A stretch of DNA of 18,643 bases from Chloroflexota bacterium (lineage in GTDB: Bacteria > Chloroflexota > Limnocylindria > Limnocylindrales > CSP1-4): contig JAJYGO010000249.1 of NCBI GenBank assembly GCA_021785115.1, positions 1 to 18,643 of the forward strand, read 5' to 3'. The translations under genes were made by a program, and so were the position numbers. Within the stretch, counting starts at the first letter, position 1. The number at the start of each line of letters is the position of its first letter. The notes beneath the pieces are model-generated. The model was not told the origin of the DNA, ran no database searches, and worked only from the letters and a program-made list of their open reading frames with translations. Below, one piece after another: positions 12,795 through 18,643 of the stretch.

Positions 12795-12820
12795 TGCCAC
12801 ACCGGTTCCGGTCGGCGGCA
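12795..12820 (+). promoter_or_regulatory. small hairpin between receptor and permease genes
   Basis: ACCGG-TT-CCGGT (12801-12812) nested in TGCC...GGCA (12795-12820) forms an imperfect stem-loop in the only sizeable gap of the transporter operon. Such hairpins can protect the upstream message and raise receptor levels relative to the permeases; this role is inferred. Confidence 0.3.
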
Positions 12821-12842
12821 GACTGAGGAGGCGCGGGGTCGC

Positions 12843-13730
12843 ATGCACACGATCGTGCCGGCCTTCGGGTTCGGGCTCATCACCGCCTCGATCCTCGCCG
12901 TGGCCGCGGTGGGCTTCACCCTGCAGTTCGGTGTGACCAACGTCTTGAACCTCGCCTACGGCGACATCATGACCGGCTCGGCGTTCGTCGCCTACCTCGT
13001 CACACGAGCCGGGCTCAACGTGTGGGTCGCCCTGGTCGCAGGCGCGGCGTTCGGGGCGGCGTTCTCGGTGGGCTTGAACCGGGGCCTGTACACACCCTTC
13101 ATCCGGCACGGCACCAAGCTCTTCGGGATGATCATCGTCACGATCTCGGCGAGCCTCATCGTCCAGAACGGGCTGCAGGCGATCTTTGGTGCCACCTTCT
13201 TCAGCCTGCGGATGTCCCAGGGGCGGTCGTTCCACGTGGCGGGCATGGTCTTCACCGGGGCACAGATCGGCATCATGGGCATCGCCGCGGGCTCCATGCT
13301 CTTCGTGCACCTGCTCCTTTCCTATACCAAGCTCGGCAAGGCCATGCGCGCGACGGCGAACGATCCCGACCTCGCCAGGAGTTGCGGCATCGCGGCCGAT
13401 CGAGTCATCGACGTCGCATGGCTCGTCTCCGGGGCGCTGTGCGGGGTCGCTGGGGTGGCGCTCGTCATGAACGTCACGAGCTTCACGTCAACGACCGGAG
13501 GGGGGTTCCTCATCCCCATCGTGGCGGCCGCCGTGCTGGGCGGAGTGGGCCAGCCCTATGGGGCGATGCTCGGCGCCCTTGTCATCGGGGTCGCGAGCGA
13601 GGTCGCCGCGGCGCTCATCAGCCCTGACTACAAGGAGGTCGTCGCGTTCGTGATCTTGATCGTCGTGCTGCTGGTGCGACCGCAGGGGATCCTCTCGGAG
13701 GTCGCGACCCAAAAGGAAGTGGTCGCGTGA
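12843..13730 (+). CDS. livH: ABC transporter permease, LivH family
   Basis: A 295-residue inner-membrane permease with about eight hydrophobic segments. LivH hallmarks are GFTLQFGVTNVLNLAYGDIMTG near residues 25-45 (the 'l.fGv.nvlN.AhG.....GA' block), LGKAMRATANDPDLARSCGI near 165-185 (the cytoplasmic coupling loop) and VLGGVGQPYGAMLGALVIGV near 235-255. It pairs with the LivM-type protein to form the transmembrane pore. ATG 12843 is preceded by AGGAGG at 10 bp. The TGA overlaps the next gene's GTG by 4 bp. The symbol denotes the family, not a proven leucine substrate. Confidence 0.94.
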   Translation: MHTIVPAFGFGLITASILAVAAVGFTLQFGVTNVLNLAYGDIMTGSAFVAYLVTRAGLNVWVALVAGAAFGAAFSVGLNRGLYTPFIRHGTKLFGMIIVTISASLIVQNGLQAIFGATFFSLRMSQGRSFHVAGMVFTGAQIGIMGIAAGSMLFVHLLLSYTKLGKAMRATANDPDLARSCGIAADRVIDVAWLVSGALCGVAGVALVMNVTSFTSTTGGGFLIPIVAAAVLGGVGQPYGAMLGALVIGVASEVAAALISPDYKEVVAFVILIVVLLVRPQGILSEVATQKEVVA

Positions 13731-14743
13731 ACCTCGCCTGGCAGTTCTACATCTCGACGCTGCTCGTCTACCTGGGCGTCGACGTGATGGCGTGCTGGGG
13801 GCTGAACCTGCAGTTCGGGGTGGCGGGGCTCGTGAACTTCGCCTTCATCGTCTTCCAGGCGGCCGGCGCCTACACGGCCGCCGTGCTGACGCTCGGCCCG
13901 TCGAGCGCCAACGGAGGATTCCAGCAGTACCTCGGAGGAGCTCACTGGCCGTTCCCGCTCCCGATCCTCGCGGCGGGAGCGGTCGGTGGGCTCCTCTCGC
14001 TCGTGGCGGGGCTCGTCGCGCTGCGCCGACTCCGGGCCGACTACCAGGCCATGGTGATGCTCGTCGTGTCGCTCATCGCGACGAGCGTGGCGACCAACCA
14101 GGTCGGGCTCGTCAACGGCCCGAACGGGCTCTCGATCGTCCCCAAGCCGCTTGCCTCCCTCCTGAACCTCTCGGTGATCGGCTACCAGTGGTTCTTCGTC
14201 GGGCTCACCGCCGTGGCGTGCCTGCTCGTGTACTTCGTCGTTCACCGGATCACCGGCTCGCCGCTCGGGCGGACCCTGCGGGCCATCCGGGACAACGAGG
14301 CTGCCGCCGCCGCGCTCGGCAAGGACGTCATGCGCCTGCGGCTGACCGCCTTCGTGGTCGGGGGCGTGATCGCCGGGGTCAGCGGCGCGCTGCTCGTCGA
14401 GTTCATCTCCGCCTGGTCGCCCGGGAGCTGGCTGTTCCCGGAGACCTTCGTCTACTTCGCCGCCGTGATCGTCGGCGGCTCGGGCAACAACTTCGGCGCC
14501 CTGCTCGGCGCAGCGCTCGTCCCGATCGCGTTTCTCGAGGCCACGCGGTTCATCCCGCAGTTTGGCTATCCGGGCCTCGTCGACGCCCTGCAGTGGGTCG
14601 CGGTGGGGGCCATGACCCTGGTGTTCCTCTGGTTCTGGCCTCGTGGGGTGGTCCCGGAGCGCCGCAGGCGATTCCCACGGCCGGGTGAGGAGCCTGCGGC
14701 GCGCACCCCGCTCGCGCGAGCGCTCTCGAGGGTCACACGGTGA
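13727..14743 (+). CDS. livM: ABC transporter permease, LivM family
   Basis: A 338-residue permease partner. It has many transmembrane helices and the LivM features GLNLQFGVAGLVNFAFIVFQAAGAYTAA (about 25-52), the coupling loop SPLGRTLRAIRDNEAAAAALG (about 178-200) and ETFVYFAAVIVGGSGNNFGALLGAAL near 240-265. The C-terminal FWPRGVVPERRRR is typical after the last helix. It overlaps LivH and the LivG ATPase genes by 4 bp each (GTGA), implying coupled translation and equal stoichiometry. Confidence 0.94.
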   Translation: MNLAWQFYISTLLVYLGVDVMACWGLNLQFGVAGLVNFAFIVFQAAGAYTAAVLTLGPSSANGGFQQYLGGAHWPFPLPILAAGAVGGLLSLVAGLVALRRLRADYQAMVMLVVSLIATSVATNQVGLVNGPNGLSIVPKPLASLLNLSVIGYQWFFVGLTAVACLLVYFVVHRITGSPLGRTLRAIRDNEAAAAALGKDVMRLRLTAFVVGGVIAGVSGALLVEFISAWSPGSWLFPETFVYFAAVIVGGSGNNFGALLGAALVPIAFLEATRFIPQFGYPGLVDALQWVAVGAMTLVFLWFWPRGVVPERRRRFPRPGEEPAARTPLARALSRVTR

Positions 14744-15519
14744 GCGAGCGGTCGCGGGCGACAGGAGACCTCCTCGCCGTCTCCGAGCTTCATCGCGAGT
14801 TCGGGGGCGTGAAGGCGGTGAACGGAGCCTCCTTCGGGATCGGGGCCGGACGCATCACCGGGCTCATCGGACCCAACGGGGCCGGGAAGTCCACCGCGCT
14901 TGCCATGATCGCGGGGGCGCTTGCCCCCTCGTCTGGGTCCATCCGCTTCAAGGGCACGGAGATTGCGGGGCTTCCCTCCTACAAGGTCGCCCGGCTCGGC
15001 GTCACGCGAACCTTCCAGATCTCAAGCGAGTTCGCCCGGCTCACGGTTCTCGAGAACCTGCTCGTCGCGGCGCCGGGGCAACGCGGAGAGTCCCTGAAGG
15101 GGGCGCTGCTCGGCAAGCGCGCCTGGCGGACCCAGGAGCGGGCGCTCCTTGATCGGGCCCGCGGCCTCCTTGATCGCTTCGACATGACCGCCAAGGAGGA
15201 CGAGTACGCCGGGAATCTCAGCGGGGGACAGAAGCGGCTGCTCGAGATCATGCGGGGGCTCATGGCCGAGCCCACGCTGCTGCTGCTCGACGAGCCGATG
15301 GCGGGCGTGAACCCGTCGCTCGCGCGACGCATCGAGCGCCACCTCCTCGAGCTTCGCGACGACGGCTTGACCATGCTCATGGTCGAGCACGAGCTCGGTG
15401 TCGTCGAGCGCCTGTGTGACCCCGTCGTCGTGATGGCGCAGGGGAGGGTCATCTCCGAGGGCACGATGGGTGAGATCCGCTCCAAGCAGGAGGTGCTCGA
15501 TGCCTACCTCGTCGGCTGA
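14740..15519 (+). CDS. livG: ABC transporter ATPase, LivG family
   Basis: A 259-residue cytoplasmic ATPase that powers the LivH/LivM pore. Motifs: Walker A GPNGAGKST (44-52), Q-loop region FQISSEFARLTVLENLL, signature LSGGQ (160-164), Walker B LLLLDEP with catalytic Glu185, D-loop AGVN, and H-switch His in MVEHELGVV. The LivG-type insertion between Walker A and signature (SYKVARLGVTRTFQ) is present. All catalytic residues are intact. Starts with a GTG overlapping the LivM stop and overlaps the LivF gene by 20 bp. Confidence 0.95.
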   Translation: MSERSRATGDLLAVSELHREFGGVKAVNGASFGIGAGRITGLIGPNGAGKSTALAMIAGALAPSSGSIRFKGTEIAGLPSYKVARLGVTRTFQISSEFARLTVLENLLVAAPGQRGESLKGALLGKRAWRTQERALLDRARGLLDRFDMTAKEDEYAGNLSGGQKRLLEIMRGLMAEPTLLLLDEPMAGVNPSLARRIERHLLELRDDGLTMLMVEHELGVVERLCDPVVVMAQGRVISEGTMGEIRSKQEVLDAYLVG

Positions 15520-16297
15520 GCGCGCGCGTCCTCCTGCCCACCTTGCGATCGAGGATCTCGCCGCCGGCTACGGGGCGGCCCCGATCGTGTCCGGCGTCAG
15601 CCTCGGGGTCGGGCTCGGTGAGATCGTCTCGGTGATCGGTCCGAACGGGGCCGGCAAGAGCACCCTGCTCAAGGCCGTGATGGGACGGCTCCGCGTGACC
15701 GAGGGGCGCGTGCTGCTCGGTGGCCGGGATGTCACCAACCTGCGGGGAAACGAGCTCGCGCGTCGTGGCGTCGGCTACGTCCCGCAGGTCCGGGACGTCT
15801 TCGACACGCTCACCGTGCAGGAGAACCTCGAGATGGGCGGATACCTGCTCCAGAGGGCGCGGGTCCGCCCACGCCTGGACGACGTGCTCGCGGTCTTCCC
15901 CGCGCTGGCGACGATGCGCGACCGGGTCGCGGGCAAGCTGAGTGGCGGCGAGCGAAAGATGCTCGCGTTCGGCCGGGTGCTGATGACCGATCCGAGCGTG
16001 CTGGTCCTTGACGAGCCCACCTCGAACCTGTCTCCGGAGCTGTCCAGGGTCGTGCTTCGTGAGCACGTGCGACGGCTTGCCGATGCCGGGGCGGCCGTGC
16101 TGCTCGTCGAGCAAAAGGCGCTCGAGGCGCTCGAGGTGTCGGACTGGGGATACGTGCTCGTCGCGGGGACGCCCCAGATGCGAGGGCGCGCGTCGGACCT
16201 GCTCGCGCGGCCCGACATCAGAGAGGTGTTCCTCGGGCGAGCCCCCGCCGACGCCCTCGAGGCGCGCTCGGGCGGGATCGATGCGGGGACCGTGTGA
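15500..16297 (+). CDS. livF: ABC transporter ATPase, LivF family
   Basis: A 265-residue second ATPase. Motifs: Walker A GPNGAGKST (47-55), Q-loop with YVPQVRDVFDTLTVQENLEM (a LivF hallmark), signature KLSGGERKMLAFGR, Walker B VLVLDEP, and the H-loop His is replaced: the segment reads LLVEQKALEAL, with Gln as usual for LivF. ATG 15500 has AGGAGG at 6 bp and lies inside the end of the LivG gene. It runs slightly longer than typical LivF at both ends. Its stop overlaps the amidase gene by 4 bp, tying hydrolase and transporter expression together. Confidence 0.95.
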   Translation: MPTSSAERARPPAHLAIEDLAAGYGAAPIVSGVSLGVGLGEIVSVIGPNGAGKSTLLKAVMGRLRVTEGRVLLGGRDVTNLRGNELARRGVGYVPQVRDVFDTLTVQENLEMGGYLLQRARVRPRLDDVLAVFPALATMRDRVAGKLSGGERKMLAFGRVLMTDPSVLVLDEPTSNLSPELSRVVLREHVRRLADAGAAVLLVEQKALEALEVSDWGYVLVAGTPQMRGRASDLLARPDIREVFLGRAPADALEARSGGIDAGTV

Positions 16298-17523
16298 ACC
16301 TCGACGAGGCTCGCAGGCGTGTGGAACGAGCCACGCACCTCAACGCCTTCATCGCGCTCACCGCCGAGCGGGGGCCCGGGCCGGCCATCGCCGTCAAGGA
16401 CCTCATCGACGTTCGGGGCGTGCCGACCACGGGGGGCGGCGCGATCCTCCCCCGCGCCCCGGCCGCCGACGACGCCCCGCTCATTCGGCGTATCCGAGCG
16501 GCGGGCTGCCGGGTCCTCGGCAAGACCAACCTGTACGAGTGGGCCTACGGCGTGAGCAGCTGCAATCCGCACTTTGGAGATGTCTCCAACCCGCGTGACC
16601 CCGCAAGGAGCGCGGGAGGCTCATCGAGCGGATCGGCCGCGGCGGTTGCGGCCGGCTTGTGCGACTGGGCCATCGGCACCGACACCGCCGGATCGGTCCG
16701 CGTGCCGGCCTCCCTGTGCGGCGTCGTCGGCTTCAAACCAAGCCATGGGGCCATCCCTACTGACGGCGTGATCCCGCTCTCACGATCCCTTGACACCGTC
16801 GGCGCGCTGGCACCCACCGTTCGGGTGGCGACCGAGGCGGTCGCACTGATGTCCGGGGGCCTCGCCTCTGCCCTTGATGACATCCCGGACGTGCAGGAAC
16901 TCCGGCTGGTGAGCCCTGGCGGGTGGGTGGCCGACCTCGATGAGGAGACCGCGCGGGTGTGGGGCGAGATCGGGGATCGGCTGCCGCGCGTCCCCCTTCC
17001 CGATCGAGCCCAGATGGCCGAGGCAGCCGTGACGATCCAGGCGGCGGAGGCGAGTGCGTTTCATCGAGACTGGGTGCGGCGATGGCCCGATCGCTACAGC
17101 GCCGAGGTCCTCGCCAAGCTTGAGGCGGGGCTGGACGTTCGGGCGGTCGACTACCTGCGCGCATTGGAGGAGCGAGTCCGCCTTCGCGGACTACTCGAAG
17201 AGGCGCTCGAGGGACGTGACGCTCTGGTCCTTCCGGCGACCGCAGTCATCGCGCCCCCGATCGATGCCCCCGAGGCGCGGGAGGCGCTCCTGCGATTCAC
17301 GCGTCCCTTCAGCCTCACGGGACACCCGTGCATCGTGATCCCGGCGCCGACGGCCGGGCTCCCGGTCGGCATCCAACTGGTCGGTGGGCTTGGGGCGGAG
17401 GCGGGGCTCGCCGTCGTCGCGATGGCACTCGAGCGGTCCTGGGACGCGACCCGAGGCGACGTGACGTCGGACTCGGCGGGGCCATCGATCCCGACCCCCG
17501 GTTCCGGCCGAGATCGGACGTGA
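16294..17523 (+). CDS. amidase-signature family hydrolase
   Basis: A 409-residue cytoplasmic hydrolase with an intact Ser-cisSer-Lys triad: Lys35 in AVKDLIDV, Ser110 in AGGSSSGSAAAV and nucleophile Ser134 in GTDTAGSVRVPAS; the 24-residue spacing between the serines is canonical. It cleaves a C-N amide-type bond; substrate is unknown. Relatives range from aryl amidases to allophanate hydrolases (AtzF). It lacks the extra C-terminal domain of long allophanate hydrolases, and is somewhat shorter than many GatA-like proteins. No GatB/GatC neighbour is present, so a role in tRNA amidation is unlikely. Overlap with the LivF gene by 4 bp implies that it acts on the imported compound or its product. 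Confidence 0.92.
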   Translation: MNLDEARRRVERATHLNAFIALTAERGPGPAIAVKDLIDVRGVPTTGGGAILPRAPAADDAPLIRRIRAAGCRVLGKTNLYEWAYGVSSCNPHFGDVSNPRDPARSAGGSSSGSAAAVAAGLCDWAIGTDTAGSVRVPASLCGVVGFKPSHGAIPTDGVIPLSRSLDTVGALAPTVRVATEAVALMSGGLASALDDIPDVQELRLVSPGGWVADLDEETARVWGEIGDRLPRVPLPDRAQMAEAAVTIQAAEASAFHRDWVRRWPDRYSAEVLAKLEAGLDVRAVDYLRALEERVRLRGLLEEALEGRDALVLPATAVIAPPIDAPEAREALLRFTRPFSLTGHPCIVIPAPTAGLPVGIQLVGGLGAEAGLAVVAMALERSWDATRGDVTSDSAGPSIPTPGSGRDRT

Positions 17524-17534
17524 GGCGAGCGGAC

Positions 17535-18227
17535 ATGCGAAGCGAGCGACGCTACATCAGCAAGAGCGACCTGGTCGCCGACGCGCTCCGGGACATGATC
17601 ATGGGTGGCGAGCTCCCGCCCGGCGGGTTCCTTCGACAGCGTGAGCTCGCGGAGCAGTTCGGGGTGAGCGCCACCCCGGTTCGGGAGGCGCTGCGACGCC
17701 TGGAGTCCGAGGGACTCATCGTGTTCGACACGCACCGCGGGGTGACGGTGGCCGACCCCGGCATCGAGGAGATCGAGGAGGACTATCGCATCCTGTCCGC
17801 CCTGGAGGCGCTTGCCGGTCGGCTGGCCGTCGACAAGATCACCGCCGAGGACCTCGAGGAGATCGATTCCCTTCACGGACAGCTCGCCCGGCCCGACCTT
17901 CCCGAGGAGCGGCGCAAGGAGCTGAACCGGCAGTTCCATTTCCGCATCTACGAGTGCGCGCACTCGCCGACGCTGCTGCTGCTCATGCGACTGCTGTGGC
18001 GATCCTTCCCCAATGGCCCTCAGGCCGGGCGCCCCTTCGAGGAGTCGGTCAGACAGCACACCCGGCTGATCGAGGCGTTGCGGGACCGGGATCCGGAGGA
18101 GGTCGTCGCAGTCATCGAGGATCACGCCCTCGGCAGCATCGAGTACCTGCGCCGTAATCCGCGAGTCCAGTCCCCTGCGGGCGAGCGTCGCTCGAGCGGA
18201 CGACGCAGGTTCGATGGCGAGCTCTGA
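17535..18227 (+). CDS. GntR-family transcriptional regulator, FadR/FCD type
   Basis: A 230-residue regulator. The N-terminal winged helix (about 8-75) shows VADALRDMIMGGELPPGGFL, LAEQFGVSATPVREALRRLE and GLIVFDTHRGVTV. The all-helical FCD ligand domain (about 80-215) has NRQFHFRIYECAHSP and IEDHALGSIEYL with Asp/His residues that usually bind a metal contacting a carboxylate ligand. FCD regulators commonly sense the substrate of their own operon. ATG 17535 is chosen (GAGG upstream); a GTG at 17520 is in frame and would give the same 4-bp overlap with the preceding gene seen elsewhere in the operon. A possible target dyad is at 10404-10415. Confidence 0.93.
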   Translation: MRSERRYISKSDLVADALRDMIMGGELPPGGFLRQRELAEQFGVSATPVREALRRLESEGLIVFDTHRGVTVADPGIEEIEEDYRILSALEALAGRLAVDKITAEDLEEIDSLHGQLARPDLPEERRKELNRQFHFRIYECAHSPTLLLLMRLLWRSFPNGPQAGRPFEESVRQHTRLIEALRDRDPEEVVAVIEDHALGSIEYLRRNPRVQSPAGERRSSGRRRFDGEL

Positions 18228-18643
18228 GGCCTGTCTCGGGCCGGGCGGTGGTCCGCCCCCGCCGCGACCGGAGCTGGCGGCGCTCGAGCCCTACGTTCCT
18301 GGCCGGCCCGCCGCCAGCGAGGACGGAAGCCTTGCATCCAACGAGTCCCCATTCGGGGTCTCGCCCTCGGTCGAGCGTGCGATCTCGGAGGCCATCCGGC
18401 ACCTGCATCGCTACCCGGATCCGCTTGCAAGGAGGCTGCGGCTCGCCCTGGCCGCCGAGCACGGCGTCGAGCCCGACGCCATCGTGGTCGGAAACGGTTC
18501 CGACGAGCTCATCTACCTGTTGGTGCTCGCCTATGCGACCGGCGGCTCGGTGGTGTGCGCGGATCCCGCCTATCGCTTGGACGACATCGTGCCGAGGATC
18601 ATGGGCGCGTCGGTGACGAAGGTTCCCCTGCGATCGTGGGTCC
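18214..18643 (+). CDS. HisC-like PLP-dependent aminotransferase, 3' truncated by window edge
   Basis: The first 143 residues of a class I/II aminotransferase, starting at ATG 18214 and overlapping the regulator gene by 14 bp. Recognisable blocks are ASNESPFGVSPSV (the 'lasNEnPfGpsp' block), HRYPDPLARRLRLALAAEHG, VVGNGSDELIYLLVLAY (cofactor phosphate region) and VCADPAYRLDD. This is the histidinol-phosphate aminotransferase pattern; related enzymes work on other amino compounds or decarboxylate threonine phosphate. The PLP-binding Lys lies outside the window. Membership in the operon suggests a dedicated transaminase of the same pathway rather than histidine synthesis, but a biosynthetic role cannot be excluded. 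Confidence 0.85.
   Translation, partial: MASSEACLGPGGGPPPPRPELAALEPYVPGRPAASEDGSLASNESPFGVSPSVERAISEAIRHLHRYPDPLARRLRLALAAEHGVEPDAIVVGNGSDELIYLLVLAYATGGSVVCADPAYRLDDIVPRIMGASVTKVPLRSWV

Noticed and set aside
11481..13310. Very long - strand frame of about 609 codons
   Set aside because: It lies antisense to the substrate-binding protein and LivH genes. Its composition (Arg, His, Asp, Gly, Val) is that of a high-GC codon shadow, with no domain.
16294..17523. GatA subunit of the tRNA amidotransferase
   Set aside because: The amidase signature is shared, but no GatB or GatC is nearby and the gene is coupled to a transporter operon.

Overview
This is a very GC-rich window, with mostly GTG/ATG starts, G-rich Shine-Dalgarno sites and GTGA/ATGA stop-start overlaps. 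It comes from an unidentified bacterium, most likely of the Actinomycetota or a neighbouring high-GC lineage. Supporting signs are a DUF4232 secreted protein, tRNA genes without encoded CCA, and small mobile-element proteins of a type I associate with actinobacteria. The species cannot be named from the sequence.

Layout. (1) Positions 2-1576 hold the 3' part of a GGDEF-EAL type cyclic-di-GMP protein with a long acidic tail. (2) 1665-1830 hold tRNA-Ser(GCT) and tRNA-Arg(ACG). (3) 1786-8747 is an integrated element of 6.9 kb, bounded by a perfect 46-bp direct repeat that copies the 3' part of tRNA-Arg. All its genes lie on the + strand: tyrosine integrase, Cro/C1-type regulator, small conserved-looking protein, winged-helix replication-initiator-like protein, three proteins of unknown function, a Cys-x2-Cys HTH protein (possible small terminase), a large terminase split into separate ATPase and nuclease genes, and two small membrane proteins. 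No portal, capsid, protease or tail gene is present. (4) 8748-10432 is chromosomal flank with a DUF4232 protein on the - strand, a doubtful small membrane protein, a perfect 32-bp inverted repeat and an 18-bp tandem duplication. (5) 10433-18643 is a tightly packed operon: DUF1989 protein, RidA-like protein, a five-gene branched-chain/amide/urea-type ABC transporter, an amidase-signature hydrolase, a GntR/FadR regulator and a HisC-like aminotransferase cut by the window end.

How the parts work together. The element looks like a phage satellite or reduced prophage. It can integrate into a tRNA gene, probably replicates from an origin buried inside its own initiator gene, and carries DNA-packaging functions but no particle genes. 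The initiator gene contains three 17-bp palindromes (two perfect, one with a single mismatch), four 12-bp iterons, four 8-bp direct repeats and two hairpins sharing one arm. The 8-bp repeats are out of phase with codons, so they are DNA-level signals. The arrangement (N-terminal DNA-binding domain, binding sites in the middle of the gene, separate C-terminus) resembles the lambda O/ori design.

The downstream operon probably imports and degrades a small nitrogen-rich compound such as an amide, ureide or guanidino compound. The combination of DUF1989, a Rid protein lacking the usual catalytic arginine, and an amidase does not match a pathway I can name.
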